DNA of 64,000 nt, taken from positions 594,216,410-594,280,409 of the forward strand of contig CM057344.1 in assembly GCA_030015575.1 (NCBI GenBank). Direction: 5' to 3'. The notes under the pieces are model-generated. The model was not told where the DNA came from and searched no databases. It worked only from the letters and a program-made list of their open reading frames with translations. This document shows, one piece after another, positions 10,303-20,172 of this stretch. Source of the stretch: Agapanthus africanus (taxonomy: Eukaryota > Streptophyta > Magnoliopsida > Asparagales > Amaryllidaceae). Numbering within the stretch: position 1 is the stretch's first letter; each line of letters begins with the position of its first letter. A program made the translations under genes and the position numbers.

Positions 10303-10610
10303 AACGAGGTTGCGCCCTTTCGGGTTTTCACAAACACTCGCCGGTAGTCCTGCTGTTTTTACTCACGGAGCCCTTTCGGGTTTTCATCCGTGCCCATTTT
10401 GCTTATAGACATACCGTTTTTTTTTATTCTTTTTATTTTCTTCTCTTTTTTTTTACGAGGTCGCGCCCTTTCGGGCTTTCACGAACACTCGCCGGTAGCC
10501 CTGCTGTTTTTACTCACGGAGCCCTTTCGGGTTTTCATCCCTGCCCTTTTTTGCTTATGGACATACCGTTTTTATTTATTATATTTTTTCTTCTTTTTTT
10601 TTATCTCGTC
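10303..10610. repeat. Tandem ~150-bp duplication with CCCTTTCGGG palindromes
   Basis: Two copies start at about 10,306 and 10,457. Each holds CGCCCTTTCGGG, a CTCGCCGGTAG block, GAGCCCTTTCGGG and a T-rich tail. Element B carries the same pair in inverted orientation at about 47,440-47,720. At 10,620-10,680 two GGAC-GTTTCG-GTCC modules follow. Confidence 0.82.
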
Positions 10611-10780
10611 AGCTTACGGATGCTGCGGTATTAGTTTAAGGACGTTTCGGTCCGCTATTAGTTTAAAGACGTTTCGGTCCGTCATGAAGAAGGCTGGCTA
10701 CTGCTTATAAAGCTTGAGCTTAGGAAGATAGCGAGCAGACATAGTCGTCGTCATCTATCATTGACCTAGGCTGTGGCTCA

Positions 10781-11992
10781 TTAAGCGTAGTATTTCTTTA
10801 GGAATCTACCATTTATTGGCCTGAAAGGCCTTTCACCGTGCATATCCATGAGTAGATAGGCTCCACCCTGGTAGACTTTGTCTATGATATACGGGCCTTC
10901 ATAGTTCGGCTCAAATTTTCCTCGCTTGGCTCGATTGGGGATCATAGGTATTTTGACCACTAGCACGAGTTCGCCTTGGCGGAATGTCCTCGGCCGGGTC
11001 AATCTTTCATATGAGCGCGTCATCTTTGCTTTATAAGCTTCCAGATTTTGTTGCGCTATGAACTGTGTTTCTTCAAGGGCATCAAGCTCCTCAAGCCGAA
11101 GGTTAGCATTTTCTTCGTTCGTCAACTCATAGTGGACTGCCACTCGTAGCGAGGGTAACTCTATCTCGAGGGAGAGTACTGCTTCCGTACCGAATACCAA
11201 CGCGTACGGCGTTGTGTTTGTGGCCGTCTTGAACGTAGTTCGATACGCCCAAAGAGCTTCTTGCAGCCTCTCATGCCAGTCCTTCTTATTTCGGGACACC
11301 GTTTTCTTCATGATCTTTGTCAAGGTCTTGTTGAAAGCTTCAGCTAGACCGTTGGCTCGCGGATTATAAACCGAGGAATATCTCCAATCTATATAATGCT
11401 GTTGCGCGAAGCGACTAATTTTATGGCTTCGATTAGCTGACCCGTTATCGGAGATGACCCGTCGCGGAGTTCCAAACCGATATATGCCGTGCGTCTTGAA
11501 GAAGTGGAGGATATTCTCCGTTTTCACTTCCCTCAGCGGTACTGCTTCTGCCCATTTGGAGAAGTAGTCAGTCATCGCCAGGATGAAACGATGTCCTCTA
11601 GACGATGCTGGTTCGATGGGGCCGACTATTTCAGTTCCCCACATTTCGAATGGCCAGCTAGCCACCGTTGGATGGAGTGGATTTGGATGCTGGTGGATGA
11701 AGTCCCCATGGATTTGGCATGAGTGGCATTGCTTCGCATATTCGAGGCAGTCCTGAATCATCGTGGGCCAATAGTAGCCCATCCGTTTGATCTTCAACTT
11801 CATCTTCGGGCCTGCTTGGTGAGAACCGCAGATTCCGTCATGAACTTCCTGGACGAATCTTTTTACTTCGTCAGGTCCCAGACATCTCAACCACAGAGAA
11901 TCAAATGACCTCTTATACAGAGTATCATTAACGAAGGCGAAAGACAGAACTCGTTTCACAAGCTGATGTCTCGAGGACGCATCTTCGGGCAT
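10781..11992 (-). pseudogene. Element A integrase region
   Basis: Reads, in order, an H2C2-type zinc-binding region ending in CHSC, the catalytic core with MTDYFSKW, ISDNG and an NPRANGLAEAFN block, and a C-terminal part with FRQGELVLV ending in GRFLKKYYA. In this family the integrase joins the cDNA copy to host DNA. It is the last pol domain before the 3' region, as in all Ty3/gypsy elements. No chromodomain is seen, in keeping with the Tat clade. Confidence 0.9.
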
Positions 11993-12149
11993 TCGATGGG
12001 ACTTAAAGTAGTCTGTGAAGACTTCCCCTCCAATCCTCGGTATTTTCCCGATCTTTTATTTGCAAGGTCGTCTGTTCAGTCGCTCCCTTCTCTTCGGATG
12101 ATTCTGGAGATATTTCTGCTGGGGCAAGCACCCGACGGCTTTGTACCAT

Positions 12150-13150
12150 GATTCTAACGTCATCGAGGTTCTCGTCAGCCAGTTCTTTAGCAAGTTTGGC
12201 CAACTCGTCTGCTTTGCTGTTTTCCGCGCGCGGTATGCTTTCCAAAGTATAGGAGGGAATTTGGGCCAACAGTTGTTGCACCTTTTCACTGTACTTCACC
12301 AACTCCGGTTTGCACGTTTGGTAGTCGCCGTTTACTTGACTAACGACCAGTTGAGAATCTCCGTATATGAGGAGGTTTTCAATTCCCATGTCGATGGCGA
12401 TCTCGAGACCTGCTATCAAGGCTTCATATTCGGCTTCATTGTTTGTCCTCGGCTCTGTTAAGGAGAAAGCAAAGCGCATTATCCCTCCTTGTGGAGTCAC
12501 AAAGATGAGCCCTACCCCTGATTTGATTACAGGGGTATTTTGTTTGCGCTTCTTCATGGAGGATGCTCCGTCAAAATAAAGCTCCCATCGGGTATCACCA
12601 CCGTCGATCGCATCAAACGCATGTTTGTCTGGAAGATCGCAATTCAAAGGAGAATCGGCGGGTATCGGATGCTCAGCGAGGAAGTCAGCGATGGCCTGGC
12701 CTTTCACTGCCTTGAGAGGTTGATAGGTTATCGAGAACTCCATCAAGAGCAGAGCCCATTTAGCGAGTCGACCTGTCAATATAGCCTTCGACATCAAATA
12801 CTTAAGGGGGTCAACCTTCGAAATGAGACGGACTTCATGTGTTAATGCATAATGCCTGAGCTTTGTTATCGCAAAGATCAACGCCAGGCAGTGTTTTTCG
12901 ATAGGAGAGTAGTTGCTTTCTGCCCCCAGTAGAACTCGACTTAAGTAGTAGAGTGCTCTTTCCTTCCCTTGGTCGTTCTCTTGCGCCCATAATGCACCTA
13001 AGGAACTTTCGAGGGTGGTTTTATAAAGAATGAGAGGTTTTCCCTTAACCGGAGCAGCCAACACTGGCGGGTTCTGCAGGTACTGTTTAATTTCATCCAG
13101 CGCGCCTTGGCATTTTTGATCCCAGATGAATGTAGTTCCCTTCTTCATCA
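12150..13150 (-). pseudogene. Element A dual RNase H region
   Basis: Two RNase H-like domains follow the RT. The RT-linked one is at about 12,690-13,150 (SSLGALWAQ, YYLSRVLLGAE, YSPIEKHCLAL). A second is at about 12,180-12,590 (YFDGASS, NNEAEYEALIAGL, IYGDSQLVVSQ, NSKADELAKLA). Known: the extra domain, called archaeal-type aRNH, is diagnostic of the Tat clade. It degrades RNA in RNA-DNA hybrids. Confidence 0.88.
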
Positions 13151-13309
13151 GGTGACTGTAAGGACGCATTTGCCAGAGAGGTTGGCTATAAATCGCCGAA
13201 TATATGCGAGCTTTCCTTGGAGAGACCGCAACTGTTTGAGAGTTCTCGGCGGAGGCATTTCCATGATCTCCTTGATCTTAGACGGATCTATCTCGATACC
13301 CCGGTGTCA

Positions 13310-14000
13310 GACGATGAATACCAGGAATTTGCCTGAGGAAACTCCGAATGCGAACTTGAGAGGGTTCATCTTCAAGCTGTATTGCCGAAGGCATTGAAAT
13401 ACAGTTTTCAGATGCTCGAGATGTTCCTCGTACGATTTGCTTTTAACCACGAGATCGTCGATATAGCATTCGACGATTTTGTGTATGAGGTCATCGAAGA
13501 TCTTCGTCATGGCCCTCTGGTAGGTGGCACCGGCGTTCTTTAAACCGAAGGGCATCACTTTATAACAGAATATTCCCAAAGGAGTCCTGAAGGCGGTGTG
13601 CTTCTGGTCTTCGGGATGCATCTTTATCTGATTATACCCTGACGAGCCGTCCATAAAGGAGAAAACCTCATGAGTGGACGTGTTGTCTATCATCAGTTCA
13701 GTGACTGGCACTGGGAAATCATCCTTCGGGCAGGCTTTATTGAGATCCCGGAAGTCCACGCATATGCGCACTGTCCCATTTTTCTTCATCACCGGGACGA
13801 TGTTGGCGATCCATTCCGGATATTGAACCTCCTGAATAAAGCCAGAGTCGATCAGCTTCTTGACCTCGGCGTTGATGCTCATCTCAAGCTCGAGCCGCAT
13901 TCTTCTCGGCGCCTGTTTGACTGGCTTGACGTCCGGGGATATCGCCAATTTATGCACAGCAATTTCTGGATCTAGTCCCAGCATTTCGGAATAGTTCCAT
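13310..14000 (-). pseudogene. Element A reverse transcriptase domain
   Basis: Core motifs include VRICVDFRDLNKACPKD, FSFMDGSSGYNQI, FCYKVMPFGLKNAGATYQ and the catalytic YIDD in ECYIDDLVVKSK. Upstream (about 14,000-15,370) is a charged linker with a zinc-knuckle-like YCFYHRVVGHPLEDC motif. Assignment to Ty3/gypsy is firm. Confidence 0.92.
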
Positions 14001-15699
14001 GCGAAGCAATCTCTGTGCTGCATAAGCAGGTCTTTTAATAAAGCCACCTTCTCTTCAGACAGCAGCTCACTAATGAATGTCGGTCGCGGGTCATTCGCCG
14101 TCCCCAACTCAATTTTCTTGAGGTTATCCGCCGTGGTATGGATTCCATCTTCCAGCTCTTTCGGCGCTGGTGGAAACTCTGAGATCACCTCATCGTTGCT
14201 ATTTTCGAAGCACCAGGGAAGGCCATCCATGTTCTCGGGCTCTTCTTTTAATATTGTTATCATGTGACAAGTGCGAATCCGTTTCCAATCCCAATATGGA
14301 ACTGGTTCTTCTTCCGTGGCCTTGGGTTCGTGCTTCTGTGGTGGCGCTACCTTCCAGTTGTCGGACAGAGCGAACTTACCAAGCTGATACTGATCTTCGA
14401 CCCAGTTCTTGAAGGTGAAGCAGTCTTCGAGAGGATGCCCTACCACTCGGTGATAAAAGCAATAGTCTGGGTGTGAGACCTCGCCTGTTTGTTCAGGGTG
14501 TTTAGACTCCGGCAGTGTAAGTATTTGATGTTTTAGAGCGAGGTCAAGTATTTTCTTGGTCTTGTCCCGAGGAAAAGAGTATGCTCGACCCATTTTTCTC
14601 ATAAGGGATAGATCGGAACCATTCGATTTTCGCTTGAGTGGCCTCTTAGCCCCGCTTCGTTGCTGTTGAGCGTCTTTTTCGCGTTTTGACTTGGTTCTGC
14701 CTCTGCGTCGAGCCTTCTTTATAACAGGTTGACAAGGAGCGGCATTTTCATCTTTCACGGCCCGTTGGAGGAGGCGTTGCGTTTTGGCTTTCTCGTAGAT
14801 GGCCATTTCGCGGTTTTGGTCGTCTCGGACTTTTTGACCAGCTTCCCTTATAAGCATGTCCATTTGTTCTTCAAACGACGGACTGGGCACTTTTGCATCA
14901 GGAACTTTTACTGGTTCAGGATTAGTGTCCTCCCGTTGCGCATCTGCTCCTTCATTTAAGTCGTGCACGGTGTAACAGTCGCGGAGCAGCTCTCGTTTCT
15001 TGGAGCGAATGTATCCGAGCCCGATCGTCTCCATCCTCCTACTAGGCAGCTTGTGCTGAGTTCTGGGAACGTTCCAGACCCTGTCATAGAATTTGGCCTT
15101 TCTAACGGTCTGTTGGAAGGGTATCCCTTGGCGCTTCAACAGTCTCTTCAAGCCTTCTGTATAATATCTGGGTAGACGGATGGGTTGAAGCCTGTCCAGC
15201 ATAAGATCTGCTCCGTGCCAGATTTCTTTCTCCACTTTGTTTTCTTCAGAGCGGTAGAATAGAATTGCCTTCTCGTCTTCTCGCCTGGGCGGGACATAGA
15301 ACGTCTGCAGCTCCTCTACACTGTCGGTATCGAGCGCATCCAGTTCTTTATAACGTTTAAGCGGCACCATGGCGACTTACAGACTTTGCTCTTCATCAGC
15401 GGAAGCTCGTATTGAAGGTCGAGCAGAGAATACAGCATGGTCTTCATCCTCTGAATCACTGCCAAAGATCAATGTAGGAGCAAATGGTCCCGGCTTAGTG
15501 TATTGGGGCGGACCCGAATAAACTATCTCCTCTTCCTCCTCGGTATCACTGCCGAAGACAGGGATGGTAGCGTTAGTTTTATTCTCCGGCTTATGACACC
15601 TTTCCGTGTCTTCGAAATTCGGCAAGAAGTATTTGGCATCTTCATATTTGCGAACTTCATTCACGGAAAACGGATTCAATTCCCCCGTCACGGTATGCT

Positions 15700-16060
15700 C
15701 GAGACCATCCCTAAAATATTTCATACACTGATACTGTGTAGAAGGGATGATGTTGTACTCGTGTAACCATGGTCGGCCGAGCAGAGCGTTGTAGCATGTC
15801 TTGGCATCTATGATGTGGAATTTAATGTCCGTGACGAGCAGCCCAAAGCGTAGCGTCAGTATCACAGATCCAAGAGTCTCTGATGATTGGGAGTCGAACC
15901 CGGAGATGGTGATCTTATCCCGAGCAAGGTGCTGGACGCTCATACAGATTTCCTTTAACACCCGCACATTGAGAAGATTGACAGACGATCCGTTATCGAT
16001 CAGGATTTTGCCTATCTTTATATCATGGCAGTATCCTATGACATAGAGGGGGCGATTGTG
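15700..16060 (-). pseudogene. Element A aspartic protease domain
   Basis: The active-site stretch KILIDNGSSVNLL is followed by IGKIL-type strands and by YNALLGRPWLH, the conserved C-terminal protease block of plant gypsy elements. It cleaves the gag-pol polyprotein in living members of the family. Confidence 0.82.
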
Positions 16061-16449
16061 TTCGCACGTCCCAAGGAGAAGGTCTTCATCGCCAAAAGTG
16101 ACATCTGCCGTGTGCACTTCCTCCAATTCATCCTTCATCTTTTCTTCGGCCAGGAAAGCCTGGAACTGCTCCGGATCCTGTAGTGCCTTAATTAACGAAT
16201 TTCTCGCCTCCTTTGATAGTAAAAGGGCGTCAAGAATGCTGAGTTGCGAAGGTAGCTTCCTCAGATGCGCTAAGACATTGTAATCCACCTTATTTTTCTT
16301 CGGCGGGTCTTTGGCAGTTAGCTCTTCCATGACTTGGTCATCTAGGGCGATATCCTCAGAGGCCTTTTCTTTCCCTTTATCTTTTTTGTTCGAGGGTCCG
16401 AGCTTCTTTTCGGGTAGCGTGTGATTACGCAGCTAGATATTTTCACAAA

Positions 16450-18410
16450 TCTTCGGCGCTTCTTCTTTTCCCGAAGTGGACTCTTTAAAGAGGGGGCTAT
16501 GCTCCAGCTCCTCGTCGGAATCGCTCCCGAATGTGAGCACTTGTGATCCTCCGGCATTGACCATGCGACAATTGCCGGTAGTTCTGTTAAGCCCTTCGGT
16601 CATATCGTTCCGTTCTCTGCGAGTCTTACGCTTTTCCCGCTTAAACTGCTGCCGGTGAGCAACATATCCTTGCCACCATCTATCGAAAGCTTTGCACTCT
16701 TCAGTGGGGTGCGAAATCTTCCGATGATACAAGCAATAGGAGGGGTGCATTTCCGCTTCACCAGTAACATTTCCCTCGGAGGATGGTAGTTTCACACCTA
16801 TTGACACGGCTTTAGCAAACCTCTTCCTCATCTTGAATTTGATTTTATCCGCAGTGGGTGTGCTTTGCTCTAGCGGGAGTATATCAATTCTTCTGTCAAG
16901 GCGCTGGCGCTTGGCCCTTTCGAATATGACCGCCTCGCGCTCCCGATCATCTTTGCTTTTTAAGAAAGCTTCATTAAGGAATGCGTCAATTACTTCATCC
17001 GATGGCTCTGAAATTTTTGGTTCAGGATCTGCCCCCAGCTTTTCAGTACAAGGAGTCTCCTCATCGTTCGTGAGCGAATGGGAAATCATATGACAGCTCG
17101 CCACATATTCCTCGGATTCATCCGATGAACTATCTCCCTCATCTTCCTCTTGAAAGACGTGGTTCAGGAACTCTTGGAATATAATGGGAGTCCGTGCCTT
17201 CTGGTTGTATTCCTCCAGCGCGTCAATTTGTTTTTGCAGGTCCGTGTGCCTGTCGCCAGGCTTCACGGGCTTCTTTGACTTCTTTTTCTTCTTCTTTGAA
17301 GATTTCGATGGCTCGTTATGAATGCTTGGGCTACTTCCATCGATCTTTTGAGTTGGACGAGGTTTCAACATCCCTTCGATGATTTGCGGCTCCAACGGGT
17401 TCTTCCACTTAATCGCTGGGCATGTTTGAAGATCATTTAGCATCCTCTTCATTTTGGCTGATAATACAACCTCCCAAGGAGCTTCTTCAACGACAGAGTA
17501 TGTTGCCCCCGGCATATTTATTCCCTTAGAGGTGTGGGGTTGCGGTGGATTCACCTTCCATTTGTCAGATAATGCAAACTTGCCCTGTCGGTATTAGTCT
17601 TCAAGCCAATTCTTGAAGACGTAGCAATCCTCGATCGGGTGACCCAGTACTCGATGATAAGGACAGTAGTTGGGCTCATTGACATCACTTGGTTGCGACG
17701 GACGTTTTGGATTCGGCAGATTTATGAGTCGGTTGCGCAACGCCAGCTCAAATAACCTTCTCGTTTTATCTCGGGGAAACGAGTAAGGACGTCCCATCCT
17801 CTCCTCAAGGGCTACGTACGAGCGCATATTATTTTGACGAACGACCGGCTTCGAGTTTTTCAGCTGTTGTTGAGCATTAGCGACAATGATCGCTTTCCCA
17901 TTTCCCTTCTCATTTCCGGAGTCTGGCTTTGGAAGAGGAGGTTTATGGCCCATTTGATCCATTTGCGCCAGCTTGTCGATTAGTGCCTGGAAGGTGGTCG
18001 GCTTGAAGAACATCATAAATTGCGAGATGGTTGCTTGCGGATCGAGGGTTCCCACAAACATACCCACTGCAGGAGCTTTTTCTATGCGCTGCTCGCATTT
18101 TGACCATAAATTCTGCCACCGTATAGCATATTGGACCCATGTCTCGCCCGGCTTCACTCTGGCATTAATCAATGCCGTTATCGGGGTACGCTCGCTGGCA
18201 CTCGCGAAACGTTGGGTAAACAGCAGTTCTTTTTCAGCAAAGGTCTTGATAGAGTCGTTCGGGAACTCGGAATACCATTCGAACGCTGTATCTGATAAGC
18301 TACCAACGAACTGGCGGAGCAACAATTTATCATCACCGCCGGTGTTGCCGCAAAGCGCCCTGAACTGGGCAACATGCTGATGGGGATTGCCAGTCCCCTT
18401 ACACACATGG
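16450..18410 (-). pseudogene. Element A gag region
   Basis: About 17,600-18,410 matches the retrotransposon gag family: GTGNPHQHVAQF, SLSDTAFEWYSE, FTQRFAS and a WVQYAIRWQNLW helix. Downstream are CHHC-type knuckles (YCPYHRVLGHPIEDC; YCLYHRKISHPTEEC) and a Lys-rich linker. Gag forms the virus-like particle. Confidence 0.87.
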
Positions 18411-18469
18411 AATTTTGGTATCGTATAACCTGGTGGGTACCTGATCTGGTCGTACCAGCCCGGGTACGG

Positions 18470-20056
18470 TCACCCCGTTTTTACGACCTGACCGGCTGCT
18501 TCCGTCGCTTTATGGACCCGGATCTGCTGAGCTATATATTCGTCCAGGTCGGCTTTGGAGATTGCCTCCTCCTTGGCTGTTGATAGAGCCGGAGGAGGAT
18601 TCGACGTTTCTCCCCTATCATCTTCAAGGATGATCAGGGGATCTTCAGCAGGTGGGTCTTGTTGAATCATCATACCCACCATGTCCTGGAACAGAAGGGC
18701 CATTTTCTTTATGCTGGCTGCTTGTTCCGCAGCTTCTTTATCCTTCTTCTCCAATATGCGACGAAGGAACTCCGCGTCAGTTTCCTGTTCTTGAGGTTCA
18801 TCCGAGGACGCCTCAGGGGTTTCTTTTGGCCCAGTGAGTGCGGCCATTGCGTTCATCATCTCCTGGAGCTTTTGTTGTTGCTCTTGAGCCTTGGTCACTG
18901 ACCGTGTAAGCGGTCTATGACCCGTGGATGCGCGGCTGTCCTCCTTTCCCGATGTCATGTATACTGTATGAACTATTATGCCCCCGGACTCCGTGAGAAT
19001 TTTCTCTGGCCTCCTTCTTTTGTGGTCCGTTGAAGTGGAGGGGGCCGTTGCAGTGGGCACCCTAGCGACTGTTGTCCTTTGCTGTTTAATAGGACGGTCC
19101 TTTTCTTTTTGCACCTTCACCTTTTTCTGTTGACGAGAGTGATCTGGGTCAATCACGGAGTCTTGAACCCTCCGCCAAACTTTATAAATTTTTGAGGACA
19201 GCCGTTGAGGGGGCTGCTCTTGCTTCGTTTCCGGAACTCTCTCCATAGGTGGAGGAGATCTTTTTAGTGTAGCGGTTGGAGAGTTCTTACGTACCCTCTT
19301 CAGCAGTTCAAAGCTGTTCCCAGTTGGAACAGCAGCGTTGACTTCCACTACTGGAGCAGGTGGAGTTAGCCCTGAAGGGGAGTTGCCCCCTGCCTTCCTC
19401 ACTCGTCGCCAATGGCGACGTCGAGCATGACGAGCCATTAGGACTGGCTCGGAGATAGAGACAGCTTCCTTTTGCCCCCTGTCTGAATAAGGCGCTGCTG
19501 GTGTTAACCTCTTAAAGACTGAGGTTGTCCTTTGAGGGGAGATATCTAATCTGTCAAAGACAGATCCTCGTGCAGGGGCAAGAGCAGGAATAGTCAGTCT
19601 TGAAAATACTGACTCTTTGATAGGGGGAGCCGCCTTGACGACTTCTGGAGCAGCGGTTATTGCCTTCCTTGGGACAGCCACCTTAGAGTTCATGGGCTTC
19701 CTAGCAGGCCCCTCATAGTTCTGATCCAGCCTGGCGAAGACGGAGGCTGTTGGTTTGGTAGTGGACGACCCGTTGACAGGGGCCATCGTAGCAGTGAGCC
19801 GGTCGAAGACCGACTTCTTGTTCGCTTCTGGTGCATGCATTGGCATAGAGAAGCTTGCAGGTGGGATCATGGTCCCGAAAAACAGGCCGGTGGTGGCCTG
19901 GGTCACCTGTTCTGCCGGCAGAGCGAGGAAGGAGGCCGCTTGAGGCCCATATGCTACACCTCCAGGTGAGGTGGAGCGTCCGTTGCAGTGGCACTTCGAG
20001 CAGTTCGTGCAGTTAGAGGCCATTGATGCTTGAGTTCTGCGCCAGGCAAAAGACAA
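18470..20056 (-). pseudogene. Element A pre-gag N-terminal region with SVFxRL repeats
   Basis: A Pro/Ala-rich, basic sequence of ~500 residues precedes gag. The short motif SVFxRL occurs about five times, spaced ~15-40 residues (SVFDRL, SVFARL, SVFSRL, SVFDRL, SVFKRL). A helical Glu/Gln-rich part follows. Element B has the same motif series. Function unknown; the motif looks like a repeated short linear binding motif. Confidence 0.7.
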
Positions 20057-20147
20057 ATCTTAGTAACTTGAAATCCAAAGGCAACCGTTAAAAAACCGCG
20101 ATTCGTTCGCGAAGACGACATATGAAGTGTGGAGTGGAAAGAGGAAA

Positions 20148-20172
20148 AGGTCCCACCGGGCGTGCCAGAATC
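20148..20172 (-). other. Primer-binding-site region of element A
   Basis: On the element strand TGGCACGCCCGGTGGGA follows the LTR end GGGGAACA after a few bases. The same sequence stands in the same place in element B (37,796 onward). It is typical of Tat elements. I do not assign the tRNA. Confidence 0.7.
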
